A DNA stretch of 64,000 nt from Psychrobacillus mangrovi (GCF_037104765.1 NZ_JBAWSY010000018.1:7529-71528), one strand, 5' to 3'. Positions 42,589-51,918 are shown, counted from the stretch's first letter. The notes: generated from the sequence alone by a model not told the origin. A program made the numbers and translations.

Positions 42589-43132
42589 CTGAGTAATTCC
42601 CCTTTTTTCTAAATTGAATGGGTGTGTATCCCGTGACTCTCTTAAATAGAGTTATGAAATATGGAATATTGGACATTCCAATCTCTTTTCCTATTTCAAC
42701 TAGTGACTTTTTTGTATTCGTTAGCAATTCTTTTGCTTTTGCAATTCTAACTTGTTGCATATATTCTACGGGAGAAATGCCCACTATTTTCTTAAATGTT
42801 CTTTGTAAATGAAAGGGACTTCCATGACCTATGTCTGCCAAAAGATCCAATGTGACCCGTTCATGAAAGTGAAGGTCTATATATCCTTTAATATGATCAA
42901 TCCATTCTTCGTCTGGCAAGCGCAATCCATTTGGTTTGCAACGCTTACACGGTCGAAACCCATCCTTTATTGCTTCTTTTGCTTCTGTATAAATACTTAC
43001 ATTTTCTTTTTTAGGAGGTCGAGATTTGCAAGATGGTCTACAAAATATGCCTGTCGATTTTACGGCGTACAAAAAAACATCGTCATACGCTGAATTATTT
43101 TGAATTATTGCCTCCCATTGCTCATCAATCAT
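42581..43132 (-). CDS. adaA: Methylphosphotriester-sensing activator AdaA
   Basis: 183 residues. The N-terminal Ada zinc domain has the four cysteines FCRPSCKSRPP (C31 and C35, about) and RPCKRCKP (about 62-69); one Cys accepts the methyl group from methylphosphotriesters and switches the protein on. The C-terminal AraC-type DNA-binding domain follows (IKGYIDLHFHERVTLDLLAD, SPFHLQRTFKKIVGISPVEYM, and YTPIQFRK). The methylated form activates adaA, adaB and alkA. The ATG has GGAGGTGATT upstream. Confidence 0.94.
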   Translation of the reverse strand: MIDEQWEAIIQNNSAYDDVFLYAVKSTGIFCRPSCKSRPPKKENVSIYTEAKEAIKDGFRPCKRCKPNGLRLPDEEWIDHIKGYIDLHFHERVTLDLLADIGHGSPFHLQRTFKKIVGISPVEYMQQVRIAKAKELLTNTKKSLVEIGKEIGMSNIPYFITLFKRVTGYTPIQFRKKGNYSDE

Positions 43133-43250
43133 GAAATCACCTCCACTTTTAGTATACTTTTTTTTACATAAAAAAGCAGATTTTCATGTTGTAATAGCAA
43201 GATAACGAAATTTTTTCCGTATATAATATAGTGAGAGAGGGGCTAGTCAT
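43133..43250. promoter_or_regulatory. Divergent adaA/alkA control region
   Basis: 118 bases. On the alkA side TATAAT lies at 43222-43227 without a -35 at the proper distance, as expected of an activator-dependent promoter. Two AGCA-centred motifs (AAAGCAGAT, about 43174; ATAGCAAGAT, about 43194), 21 bases apart, are candidate AdaA boxes; this is a guess. Confidence 0.4.
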
Positions 43251-44165
43251 ATGTATTGGAATGAACAAGATGAGCAAATCATTATACATACACCACCAAA
43301 TTTTTCTTTTAAACAAAACCTTCACTATTTATCTAGGTCTACGAATGAATGCTTGTTCCATATTAGTGAGGATATGGTTAGAAAAGCCATTACTGTAGGT
43401 GAATGTATAACTCTAATAGAAATTAAAGAACGAGATGAACATTCACTAGTTGTAGATTTTTTAGGAGACACTAGACCCATAAGTAGTAAAGACCGTGAAA
43501 AAGTTGCGGCTTATATTTTCGAATGGTTTGATTTGAAAACAGACATGAGTCGCTTTATTGAGCTCTCTAGTAATGACCCTATTCTTCAACAGGCAATTAC
43601 AGAATTTAATGGTTTGCGTATTATGGGTATTCCAGATTTATTTGAAGCAATGGTTTGGGGTATATTAGGCCAGCAAATCAACTTAACCTATGCCTATACT
43701 TTAAAAAGACGATTAGTTGAACAGTATGGTCGAGCACTTGAGTTTGAAGGTAAACAGTATTGGGTGTTCCCCTCACCTGGGGAGATCGCTAACCTCTCGA
43801 TAGAAGATTTAGCTAGCTTAAAAATGACAGTGAAAAAGTGTGAATACTTATTAGATGTAGCGAATCTAATAAATTTGGGATTACTTACAAAAGAAATGCT
43901 TTTGGAAACAAATGATATTAAAAAAGCAGAAAAAAAGCTTACCAGCATACGTGGTATTGGTCCATGGACCGCTAACTATGTATTAATGCGCTGCCTCCGA
44001 TTCCCTTCCGCATTCCCTATTGACGATGTGGGGTTACATAATGCACTGAAGTATATAACAGGTTCTCAGCAGAAGCCTTCAAAGGATGAAATTTTACTAC
44101 TTTCTAAAGCCTGGAAGGGCTGGGAGGCATATGCAACCTTCTATTTATGGAGATTTTTATACTAG
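43251..44165 (+). CDS. alkA: DNA-3-methyladenine glycosylase II
   Basis: 304 residues. It removes alkylated bases, starting base excision repair. The HhH-GPD core is FEAMVWGILGQQINLTYAYT (about residues 130-149), KKLTSIRGIGPWTANYVLMR (about 226-245) as the helix-hairpin-helix, and AFPIDDVGLHNALK (about 250-263) with the catalytic Asp. The N-terminal about 110 residues form the AlkA-N beta domain. GAGAGGGG precedes the ATG. Divergent from the adaA-adaB operon, matching the B. subtilis alkA-adaA-adaB locus. Confidence 0.94.
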   Translation: MYWNEQDEQIIIHTPPNFSFKQNLHYLSRSTNECLFHISEDMVRKAITVGECITLIEIKERDEHSLVVDFLGDTRPISSKDREKVAAYIFEWFDLKTDMSRFIELSSNDPILQQAITEFNGLRIMGIPDLFEAMVWGILGQQINLTYAYTLKRRLVEQYGRALEFEGKQYWVFPSPGEIANLSIEDLASLKMTVKKCEYLLDVANLINLGLLTKEMLLETNDIKKAEKKLTSIRGIGPWTANYVLMRCLRFPSAFPIDDVGLHNALKYITGSQQKPSKDEILLLSKAWKGWEAYATFYLWRFLY

Positions 44166-44167
44166 AA

Positions 44168-44208
44168 TCAAAAAAACCATCCTCCTCATTTCGAGGAAGA
44201 TGGGTTAT
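44168..44208 (-). terminator. Terminator overlapping the end of the stalk-domain gene
   Basis: AACCATCCTCCTC (44175-44187) pairs with GAGGAAGATGGGTT (44193-44206) with one mismatch; the minus-strand tail is TTTTTTT. The stem includes the last codons and stop of that gene. Confidence 0.75.
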
Positions 44209-45103
44209 CGTGAATAAGTAATTCCAATATGTCTTCAGACACATATGTTTTATTGGCTTTAACTATTGGCTTTTCTATGAATTTTCGTAGGCTTCTATTG
44301 TAGCTATATACCTCTTCTCCGCGTTTAATGGTAAAAGAACTGTTACCTAATTTTAAAAAAACGCTATTTCGCTTTGGATGGTTAATTACTTTATAACCTA
44401 GCTGCTCCGCTACTTTTCGAAGAGGAATCATTTTCGTACCATTTTGCATAAAATGATCTTTTTCTATTATTTTTTGAACTTCCTTCATTTCAGGAGAAAG
44501 ATAGTTGATAGCTACTATTTTACTCGGTGCGGTTTGAGCTGGAATACTTTTTGTTGCTATCGTATAAAATACCACTAGCTCTTTTCCTCTTAGATCCTTT
44601 TGCGTAATTTTTTCTCCTTTTTCATTTACTAAAACCGTTTCTTTGTCTATCTTAAGTTTCAATTCCTTATCAACACTTAAGAATTGTTCATCAAACTTGC
44701 CAACTTTTATTGAGCTTGAATTTTTAGTGTCATGAACGATTACTAACTCAGGATAAATTTGTGCTGGATATATCATAATCATTGGCTTATTTTTGTCATA
44801 ATACGCGTCAATGCGTTGACCTTTTTGGAAGGCATCTTTTTTCACTTCTTTTGTTGTCCCGCTATTAAATGAAAGAGTATCATTCGTTACTTTAAGAATG
44901 GTAACAATAGGTTCTTCGTCTTCGCATTCAACGGTAAGGGTCACTAAATCCTCTGTTTTTTCTATATCTTTAATTATTCCAGATGATTTTATAAAGTTTG
45001 TAGTATCCTGGGTAACTTTTTCCGTGTCTGCATTCGCAACCGGGTAATTAAAAAGTAAAGTGATTAATAGTATTGCTCCAGCAAATATACTTAGATTTTT
45101 CAT
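44186..45103 (-). CDS. Secreted protein with copper-amine-oxidase-N (stalk) domain
   Basis: 305 residues from ATG 45103 (AAAAGGAGCG upstream; a TTG codon precedes it). A clear signal peptide, MKNLSIFAGAILLITLLFNY with cleavage near ANA (about residue 26). The middle (about 30-210) is a beta-rich segment; the end, KMIPLRKVAEQLGYKVINHP (about 226-245) through NKTYVSEDILELL (about 285-297), is the copper amine oxidase N-terminal/stalk domain, common in Bacillales cell-wall proteins and unrelated to amine oxidase catalysis. Probably binds wall polymers. No lipobox. Divergent from yhaQ across 135 bases. Confidence 0.8.
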   Translation of the reverse strand: MKNLSIFAGAILLITLLFNYPVANADTEKVTQDTTNFIKSSGIIKDIEKTEDLVTLTVECEDEEPIVTILKVTNDTLSFNSGTTKEVKKDAFQKGQRIDAYYDKNKPMIMIYPAQIYPELVIVHDTKNSSSIKVGKFDEQFLSVDKELKLKIDKETVLVNEKGEKITQKDLRGKELVVFYTIATKSIPAQTAPSKIVAINYLSPEMKEVQKIIEKDHFMQNGTKMIPLRKVAEQLGYKVINHPKRNSVFLKLGNSSFTIKRGEEVYSYNRSLRKFIEKPIVKANKTYVSEDILELLIHDNPSSSK

Positions 45104-45238
45104 CAAATCGCTCCTTTTAGCACCATATTATAGAATTTGACGTAACATTTACAAAAACGTTACAAAAAAATGAAACATTATCCAAATGTTGTACGTATAC
45201 ATGAATGGATACAAAAAATAAGAGAATGGAGTCTGTAT

Positions 45239-46138
45239 ATGACACTATCTATCAATCAAGTAACGAAAAGATATCAAGACTTTGTGGCCGTTGATAATCT
45301 CTCTTTCGAAATTGAAAAAGGTGAAATTTTTGGATTAATCGGCCAAAATGGTGCAGGTAAAACAACTACTTTTCGTATGATTTTAGACCTTCAAGAAACA
45401 ACAGAAGGTACAATCACTTGGGAAGGAAAAAATATTAATTCGATTGATCGAAATGTTTTAGGATATTTACCTGAAGAACGTGGTATATTCCCAACTATGA
45501 AAGTAGAAGATCAGCTTTATTTCTTCGGAGAATTGAGAGGAAAACATCGAAAAGACCTACATAAAGAGGTAGATTATTGGATTAACCGTTTTGAACTAGA
45601 AGATAAAAGAAAAGCAAAGGCAGAAACCTTGTCCAAAGGGAATCAACAGAAGGTGCAACTGATTGCAAGCTTTATCCATCAACCAGAGTTTCTTATTTTG
45701 GATGAACCATTTAGCGGTCTAGACCCAGTTAATAAGGATTTATTGAAAGGTGCAATTTTGGAATTAAAGGACAAAGGGACAACGATTTTGTTCTCCAGCC
45801 ATCAGATGGAAAATGTGGAGGAACTTTGTGATCATCTTTGTCTATTGAAGCGTGGTGTCTCTCTGTTTGCTGGTAGTTTATTAGATTTGAAAAAACAATA
45901 TGGAAAGACAAAGTTGATGATTCGGTCAGATATTCCAAAAGAAGTACTTGCAAATTTAAATGGCGTAAAAGATATTCAGGTTGGAAAAGAACAGTATACA
46001 CTTACTTTAGAAGACGAATCGTATGCTCAATCTATTTTTGACTTTGTTTCAAATGGAAAGTATATAGAGAAGTTCAGTTTAGATTATTTATCCTTAGATG
46101 AAATTTTCAAAGATAAGGTTGGTGGAACACATGTCTAA
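45239..46138 (+). CDS. yhaQ: ABC exporter ATP-binding protein, YhaQ type
   Basis: 299 residues from ATG 45239, with TGGAG seven bases upstream; the frame extends to 45170 without a site. Walker A GQNGAGKTT (about residues 36-44), the Q-loop, the ABC signature LSKGNQQKVQ (about 134-143), Walker B FLILDEPFSGLDP (about 150-162) and the H-loop SSHQMEN are intact. Length and neighbour match B. subtilis YhaQ of the YhaQ-YhaP exporter, related to the NatAB Na+ exporter. The 3' end overlaps yhaP by eight bases. Confidence 0.9.
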   Translation: MTLSINQVTKRYQDFVAVDNLSFEIEKGEIFGLIGQNGAGKTTTFRMILDLQETTEGTITWEGKNINSIDRNVLGYLPEERGIFPTMKVEDQLYFFGELRGKHRKDLHKEVDYWINRFELEDKRKAKAETLSKGNQQKVQLIASFIHQPEFLILDEPFSGLDPVNKDLLKGAILELKDKGTTILFSSHQMENVEELCDHLCLLKRGVSLFAGSLLDLKKQYGKTKLMIRSDIPKEVLANLNGVKDIQVGKEQYTLTLEDESYAQSIFDFVSNGKYIEKFSLDYLSLDEIFKDKVGGTHV

Positions 46139-47366
46139 GTTTTGGCTTCTCGTCAAGCAGTTATATTCACAAAAAATCAAAGCAAAGTCATTTATCATCT
46201 CAATTATTATATATGTCGGCGTTATTAGTGTGTTCATGTTTTGGTCTGATATTAAGGAAGCATTTTTCCAAGATGAACCGTTGCAAGTTGCTTTATTGAA
46301 TGAAACTGAGGCGGATATCGAGGCCTTATTCCAATCAAGTAACGATATTGAATTTACTTTCCCTACCGATGAGATAGCAGAAGTAGAAAAACAAGTAGTG
46401 GACGGTGATTTTGATACTGCTATTGTTATAAAAGATCAAGATCAATCATTAGCTGCGGAAATTGCAACTTACGAGCCTCTCACATTTAACGACCAACAGA
46501 GCATATCGGCTCAACTACAGTACGCAGGAAAGCTTTATGAGGTACAACAGCTTAACTTAACAGCGGAGCAAGCGGAAAAAATACTTCAATCGGAAACGGT
46601 TATTTCGATGAAAAGTTTAGATGAATCTGCAACAGGAAAAAGTGAAGATGAAAAAGCAGCTGGTATTGGTGCTTCCATGCTTGTTGGATTTTTAATTTAT
46701 TCCTTTGTAATAGGCTTTTTATCGATGATTACAACAGATGTGGCATCTGAAAAAGGGTCACGTGTATTAGAGGTTTTACTTGCAAGTGTTAAGCCTTCCA
46801 CTCACTTTCTGGCGAAGCTAACGGGTACATTTTTATTGGCACTTACACAGATCAGTGCACTCTTACTTGTTCAAGGGCTATTGTTTTTAGTCATTGATGG
46901 GGGTTCAAAATGGGATACCATTGTAGAGATTGTGAATGAATTATCGTATTCATTTATCGGTTATGCCGTATTGTTTTTATTGCTGACGATGTTACTCTAT
47001 TTAATCATTGGAGCTTTACTTGGTTCACTTGTATCGAAAGTCGAAGAATCCAGCCAGGCGATGATGCCGGCAATGATGCTTGGAGTTATTGGATTTTATG
47101 TACTGTTATCAGGATTGTATAGCCCTGATACATTGATTATTAAGATATTTTCTTATATCCCTTTTACTGCAGGGATGGTTATGCCACTTCGAATAGGAGC
47201 TACAGATATTTCATCATTCGAGCCAATGCTCTCTATGCTTATATTAATAATTACAGTTATTTTAATGTTCTTACTCAGCCTGTCCTTCTACAAACGAAGT
47301 GTATTAACGTATAGCTCAGGCGGGATCATTCAAAAAATCAAAACCGTACTGAAAGTGACAACTTAA
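46131..47366 (+). CDS. yhaP: ABC-2 type permease, YhaP type
   Basis: 411 residues from ATG 46131 (MSKFWLLVKQ). One N-terminal helix (about 20-40), a long extracytoplasmic domain (about 45-185) and a C-terminal block of five helices (about 195-400) give the ABC2_membrane_3/NatB architecture. LVGFLIYSFVIGFLSMITTD and ASEKGSRVLEVLLASVKPST (about 215-234) are typical. It works with yhaQ to export Na+, a peptide or drug; substrate not established here. A terminator follows at 47380. Confidence 0.9.
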   Translation: MSKFWLLVKQLYSQKIKAKSFIISIIIYVGVISVFMFWSDIKEAFFQDEPLQVALLNETEADIEALFQSSNDIEFTFPTDEIAEVEKQVVDGDFDTAIVIKDQDQSLAAEIATYEPLTFNDQQSISAQLQYAGKLYEVQQLNLTAEQAEKILQSETVISMKSLDESATGKSEDEKAAGIGASMLVGFLIYSFVIGFLSMITTDVASEKGSRVLEVLLASVKPSTHFLAKLTGTFLLALTQISALLLVQGLLFLVIDGGSKWDTIVEIVNELSYSFIGYAVLFLLLTMLLYLIIGALLGSLVSKVEESSQAMMPAMMLGVIGFYVLLSGLYSPDTLIIKIFSYIPFTAGMVMPLRIGATDISSFEPMLSMLILIITVILMFLLSLSFYKRSVLTYSSGGIIQKIKTVLKVTT

Positions 47367-47379
47367 TATTTTTTACATT

Positions 47380-47419
47380 AACAATCGTAAGAGTTTTTAC
47401 TTTTACGATTGTTTTTTTG
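47380..47419 (+). terminator. Rho-independent terminator of yhaQ-yhaP
   Basis: AACAATCGTAA (47380-47390) pairs with TTACGATTGTT (47403-47413), followed by TTTTTTT on the plus strand. Confidence 0.9.
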
Positions 47420-47474
47420 GTTCAATTGACCAATTTCTGCATAAAATAATTCATGAAAGAAGGGATGCGAATAG

Positions 47475-49319
47475 ATGTGCGGAATAACTGGTTGGATTCA
47501 TTTTCATAAGGATTTACGAAACGAATTGTCTATTGTCGAGAAAATGACGGAAACGTTAAGAAGACGTGGGCCAGATGACAATAATACTTGGGTCGGTGCC
47601 CATACGTTATTCGGTCATCGAAGATTAACAGTTGTCGACCCTGTTGGTGGGAAACAACCAATGGTTAAGAAGTATAAGCTAAACCAATATACACTTACTT
47701 ATAATGGGGAATTGTACAATACAGAAGACATTCGGAAGGAACTATTGAAACGTGGCCATACTTTTTCCGGCCATTCAGATACGGAGGTTTTGTTGACTTC
47801 TTATATAGAATGGAAAGAAAAATGTGTAGATTATTTTAATGGGATTTTTGCTTTTGCTATTTGGGATGAAACAGAACAAAAAGCCTTCATCGCAAGAGAT
47901 CGGCTTGGAGTAAAACCATTCTTTTACACAGAAAGAAATGGAGGATTACTATTTGCCTCCGAATTAAAAGCCCTTCTTGCTCATCCAGATGTTCCTACTA
48001 ACATAACAAGAGAAGGTTTGGCCGAAATAGTTGGTTTAGGACCATCTCGTACTCCTGGATTTGGTGTATTTGATGGCATCAACGAGTTGCGTCCTGCTCA
48101 TGCCCTTACCTTTTCTAAAAATGGTCTACGTATTTGGCGTTATTGGAATGTAGAAAGCAAGGAACATACAGACTCTTTAAATGAAACAATAGAAAATGTA
48201 CGTTACCTCGTAATAGACGCTGTAGAGCGCCAGCTCGTTTCAGATGTACCCCTTTGTACATTTCTTTCAGGTGGAATCGACTCTAGTCTTATCAGTGCAA
48301 TAGCTGCTAATGCATATAGACGTGATGGCAAGCCCCCTCTCCATACCTACTCTATTGATTATGAAAATAATCAACAACACTTCCAAGGAAATGCTTTTCA
48401 GCCAAGTGATGACCGTCCTTGGATCCAAAAAGTTTCAAGTAGTCTAGGCACACTTCACCACTACTCCATAATTAGTCAAAATCAACTAGTAGAATCTTTA
48501 ACCGAAGCCGTACATGTTCGGGACCTTCCAGGAATGGCAGATATCGATTCTTCGTTACTTTGGTTCTGTAAAGAAATAAAACAAGACTTTACGGTTGGAC
48601 TATCAGGGGAATGTGCAGATGAAATATTTGGTGGTTATCCTTGGTTTCATCAAGTAGCTAATTCCGAAAACGGCTTCCCTTGGATACGTTCGAAATATGA
48701 ACGGAATTCACTACTTAATGATAGTTGGCATAAAAAACTTGCGATTGATGATTACGTGGGAAATGCTTATAAAATGACGCTCGCGGAAACTCCGCTATTA
48801 GATGGAGAATCAGAAATCGATGCTAAACGACGTCAACTATTCTATCTAAATATGACGTGGTTTATGACGACTTTATTGGATAGAAAAGACCGGATGAGTA
48901 TGGGTGCTAGCTTGGAAGTACGGGTTCCTTTTGCGGATCATCGATTAGTGGAATATGCTTGGAACATTCCATGGGATTATAAAATGGTTGGCAATCAAGA
49001 AAAAGGTATCCTAAGGTCAGCATTTCAAGGTATCCTTCCTACAGAGGTTCTTTACCGTAAGAAGAGCCCTTATCCCAAAACACATAATCCCGTTTATTCG
49101 GAAAAAGTACAAAGCTTGTTAAAGGAACAATTACTAGATAAAAACTCCATTCTGCATGAACTTTTCCATGCACATCGACTTTATGATTTAATAAATTCAA
49201 ATGGCGAAGCCTTTAAAGTACCTTGGTTCGGCCAATTAATGTCTGGCCCTCAGCTATTAGCTTATTTGGCACAACTGCATATTTGGTTTAGGGATTATAA
49301 CGTAGAACTTGTGGAATAA
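47475..49319 (+). CDS. asnO: Glutamine-hydrolysing asparagine synthetase
   Basis: 614 residues, exactly the length I know for B. subtilis AsnO. Makes asparagine from aspartate, ATP and glutamine. The N-terminal nucleophile domain starts with Cys2 (MCGITGWIHF) and has RRGPDD (about 34-39) and YNGELYN (about 75-81); the synthase domain has the ATP pyrophosphatase loop FLSGGIDSSLI (about 265-275), ECADEIFGGYPW (about 378-389) and DRKDRMSMGASLEVRVPFAD (about 472-491). The sequence follows AsnO rather than AsnB; in B. subtilis asnO is needed for sporulation. AAGGGATG lies before the ATG. Confidence 0.95.
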   Translation: MCGITGWIHFHKDLRNELSIVEKMTETLRRRGPDDNNTWVGAHTLFGHRRLTVVDPVGGKQPMVKKYKLNQYTLTYNGELYNTEDIRKELLKRGHTFSGHSDTEVLLTSYIEWKEKCVDYFNGIFAFAIWDETEQKAFIARDRLGVKPFFYTERNGGLLFASELKALLAHPDVPTNITREGLAEIVGLGPSRTPGFGVFDGINELRPAHALTFSKNGLRIWRYWNVESKEHTDSLNETIENVRYLVIDAVERQLVSDVPLCTFLSGGIDSSLISAIAANAYRRDGKPPLHTYSIDYENNQQHFQGNAFQPSDDRPWIQKVSSSLGTLHHYSIISQNQLVESLTEAVHVRDLPGMADIDSSLLWFCKEIKQDFTVGLSGECADEIFGGYPWFHQVANSENGFPWIRSKYERNSLLNDSWHKKLAIDDYVGNAYKMTLAETPLLDGESEIDAKRRQLFYLNMTWFMTTLLDRKDRMSMGASLEVRVPFADHRLVEYAWNIPWDYKMVGNQEKGILRSAFQGILPTEVLYRKKSPYPKTHNPVYSEKVQSLLKEQLLDKNSILHELFHAHRLYDLINSNGEAFKVPWFGQLMSGPQLLAYLAQLHIWFRDYNVELVE

Positions 49320-49793
49320 AAGAATAAAAACAAAACGGCTTTCAATTAGCACCGTTTTGTTTTTTTTTTTGGTGTTTTTACTTCTAAGAGCAATTAAAAA
49401 CACGACCACTATTATTAATATAAGAAAAAGAAATGGCCACAATTTTACAATCCAGTAAGTAGGCTCTTTGCGTACAAACTCAGCTTTTACCCATTGTTTT
49501 TCTTCTATTTCAACTGCAATTGCTGTATCGGAGGGTATTCCCTTTATCTCATAATATTTTGTGCCTATTGGATAGGAGTTTGATGCATTTCCATAGTGTT
49601 TCCCTGTTATATCATTAGCTTTAGTTTCCACTTCTCCTAAAACCCTGCCTATATTACTCACACCTATTTCTTCCTCTATAACTTCGTAAACATTTCCTTT
49701 CCAAACAACAAAAGAATAAGCCCATTCTAAAGCATAAACCGTTGGAGTAATCGCGAATAGATATAATGTAAATAATATTGCAACTTTTTCCAT
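49257..49793 (-). CDS. Secreted or anchored protein, member A of a two-member uncharacterised family
   Basis: Up to 178 residues from ATG 49793 (GGGGTG upstream; GTG 49805 is less likely). Signal peptide (about 1-22), then LEWAYSFVVWKGNVYEVIEE, GNASNSYPIGTKYYEIKGIP and a C-terminal helix (about 115-136) followed by a basic tail. It is paralogous to the gene at 56858 (WAYPFVVWDGYVY, GTKYYSIVG, AIAV). The last 30-odd codons look wrong: they run through an A11 tract (plus T11, 49360-49370), the asnO terminator and 63 bases of antisense asnO. One base fewer or more in that tract would stop the protein within ten codons (e.g. at 49346), matching the short tail of its paralogue. Function unknown. 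Confidence 0.65.
   Translation of the reverse strand: MEKVAILFTLYLFAITPTVYALEWAYSFVVWKGNVYEVIEEEIGVSNIGRVLGEVETKANDITGKHYGNASNSYPIGTKYYEIKGIPSDTAIAVEIEEKQWVKAEFVRKEPTYWIVKLWPFLFLILIIVVVFLIALRSKNTKKKNKTVLIESRFVFILLFHKFYVIIPKPNMQLCQIS
49332..49370 (+). terminator. Rho-independent terminator after asnO
   Basis: AAAACGG (49332-49338) pairs with CCGTTTT (49352-49358), then a T11 tract at 49360-49370. It lies inside the 3' part of the opposite-strand secreted-protein frame, see that entry. Confidence 0.8.
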
Positions 49794-49910
49794 AAATATC
49801 GTCACCCCATATTATTTCAAATTCTGTATGATTATCCTTCTTCTGATTACCTTCTTCCTTCATGTCTATTGATACGTTCTAAAATGTAATTCGGTTTCAT
49901 TACAAGCTAT

Positions 49911-49946
49911 AGAAAAAGGAGCAACCCTTTAACAGGGCAGCTCCTT
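49911..49946 (-). terminator. Terminator after ykuR
   Basis: AAGGAGC (49916-49922) and GCTCCTT (49940-49946) with an inner CCT/AGG pairing; the minus-strand tail is TTTTTC. Directly behind the ykuR stop. Confidence 0.8.
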
Positions 49947-49953
49947 GCTTTTA

Positions 49954-51078
49954 TTAACATGAAATTTTACGAATATAGGAATCTACAAATGGAACAAGAT
50001 AGTCAATGACAGCTTCATTTGGATTTAGTTTTGCATGGTGCAATCCAAAAGGAGAGTCTACCCCTGCCCAGAATAGCATACCTGGAATTTCTTGAAGGAA
50101 ATATCCGAAATCTTCTCCTGTCATTGCTGCATCACATAAGATATCGGTGGTATTCTTATCTTGCTCAGCAAATGCTAAAAACTCATTTGTTATAGTTGCC
50201 TCATTTTTTACTTGATAATAAGAAGAACCATAATCAATATGAATATGACAATCAAATGCAATCTCAGTTGCTTGGCAAAACGACTCGATTTTTTCTTTTA
50301 TCGTCGACATTGTTTGGGCATCCATTGTTCGAATAGTACCCTCTAAACGTGCTTGACCTGAAATAATATTTTGAACAGTTCCGGAGGACATTTTCCCTAT
50401 TGTTACAACCGCTGGATCCATCGGATTTATAGATCTGCTAACAATGGTTTGTAATTGTAGTAATAGCGTAGCTGCAGCTACAGACATATCTCTTGCTTGA
50501 TGTGGAAATGCAGCATGGCCTTCCTTTCCTACTAAGTCAATAAATAATTCGGATGTGTTAGCAAACAACAATCCCGGTCGAGTTGCAACAGTTCCTACTG
50601 GATACTCAGGTGCAATATGAAAGGCGAATATTTGATTAGGCACAAGCTCTGGATGGTCTATTTTCAGCCATTCTCTCATTGGTAATGCTCCGCCAGGGCC
50701 TTCTTCTGCAGGTTGAAAAAGAATAACGACATGATCATTAATAGGATTATCCACAAGAGCCCTTAACAGTCCAAGTGCTACTGTCATATGCACATCATGT
50801 CCACATGCATGCATCCTATCTGCATGCTCGGACTTGTATGGAAGATCCGTAGCTTCTGTAATGGGTAAACCATCAATATCAGTACGCCAACCTATAGTCT
50901 TTGTTGCATTTATGCCTTCTACTTTAACTACTATTCCTGTTTTCCATGTAACGATTGTTAATCTTTCTTGGGGAAGTGAATAAATCTGTTCCAATAAATA
51001 AGCATTCGTTTTCACTTCTTGAAAGCCAAGTTCAGGAATACGGTGCAAATCCCGTCGAATTTCAAGTAAAGACTTCAT
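49954..51078 (-). CDS. ykuR: N-acetyldiaminopimelate deacetylase
   Basis: 374 residues, M20 amidohydrolase. Cleaves N-acetyl-LL-diaminopimelate in the acetylase branch of lysine synthesis. RRDLHRIPELGFQE (about residues 8-21), MHACGHDVHMTVALGLLRAL (about 92-111) with metal ligands, LFQPAEEGPGG (about 124-134) with the catalytic Glu, and AMTGEDFGYFLQEIPGMLFW near 320 follow the family. It lies 11 bases after dapH, and AAGAAGGTGG is its ribosome binding site. B. subtilis has the same dapH(ykuQ)-ykuR order. Confidence 0.94.
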   Translation of the reverse strand: MKSLLEIRRDLHRIPELGFQEVKTNAYLLEQIYSLPQERLTIVTWKTGIVVKVEGINATKTIGWRTDIDGLPITEATDLPYKSEHADRMHACGHDVHMTVALGLLRALVDNPINDHVVILFQPAEEGPGGALPMREWLKIDHPELVPNQIFAFHIAPEYPVGTVATRPGLLFANTSELFIDLVGKEGHAAFPHQARDMSVAAATLLLQLQTIVSRSINPMDPAVVTIGKMSSGTVQNIISGQARLEGTIRTMDAQTMSTIKEKIESFCQATEIAFDCHIHIDYGSSYYQVKNEATITNEFLAFAEQDKNTTDILCDAAMTGEDFGYFLQEIPGMLFWAGVDSPFGLHHAKLNPNEAVIDYLVPFVDSYIRKISC

Positions 51079-51089
51079 AGGCCACCTTC

Positions 51090-51803
51090 TTATAACTGAC
51101 GTAGTTCTTGCATGATTTCCGTTTTAGATCTTGTTTGATCATCAATTTCTTTAATGACTTTAGCAGGTGTACCAGCAACTACTGTATATGGAAGAACATC
51201 CTTCGTCACAACTGCTCCAGCAGCAACTACTGCACCTTTTCCAATTCTACATCCTTCTAACACAACTGCATTTGCACCAATTAGCACATCATCTTCCACA
51301 ATTACCGGAGTAGCACTAGGTGGTTCAATTACTCCTGCAAGCACTGCTCCTGCACCGATATGACAATTAGCACCTACCGTCGCACGTCCACCAAGAATCG
51401 CTCCCATATCAATCATCGTACCTTCACCAATAACAGCGCCAATATTAATAACGGCACCTAACATAATAATAGCGTTATCGCCAATGCTCACTTGGTCACG
51501 AATAATCGCACCTGGCTCAATACGTGCATTAATTCCTTTTAGATCTAAAAGTGGAATCGCAGAATTTCTACTTTCATTTTCTACCACTACATCTTCAATT
51601 TGATCTTTGTATTCATTTAAAAGTGGCTCAATTTCAGACCATTCTCCAAATAATACAAGAGTATTACCTTCTCCAAATACTTTTGTATTTTCACCAAAGG
51701 AAATTTGATCAATACCCTTCCCTTTTATGTATACCTTAACCTGTGTTGATTTTTTTGCATGTTGAATATAAGAAATAATTTCGTACGCATCTAGTTGCTT
51801 CAT
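51090..51803 (-). CDS. dapH: Tetrahydrodipicolinate N-acetyltransferase
   Basis: 237 residues. Transfers acetyl from acetyl-CoA to tetrahydrodipicolinate, first step of the acetylase branch. The N-terminal about 90 residues are the DapH-specific domain; then the left-handed beta-helix hexapeptides follow, e.g. IEPGAIIRDQVSIGDNAIIM, GAVINIGAVIGEGTMIDMGA (about 110-150) and IGKGAVVAAGAVVTKDVLPY (about 190-209). GGAGGT precedes the ATG. Operon dapH-ykuR. Confidence 0.95.
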   Translation of the reverse strand: MKQLDAYEIISYIQHAKKSTQVKVYIKGKGIDQISFGENTKVFGEGNTLVLFGEWSEIEPLLNEYKDQIEDVVVENESRNSAIPLLDLKGINARIEPGAIIRDQVSIGDNAIIMLGAVINIGAVIGEGTMIDMGAILGGRATVGANCHIGAGAVLAGVIEPPSATPVIVEDDVLIGANAVVLEGCRIGKGAVVAAGAVVTKDVLPYTVVAGTPAKVIKEIDDQTRSKTEIMQELRQL

Positions 51804-51918
51804 CCTCTTTGTAACCTCCTAAAAAATATGTGATAATTGTACAGGAATTTTTATAAAAAATCACGAATTTAAATACATTTTTTATAATTTAATTGAAAAT
51901 AATGTCTTTTATCAATTA

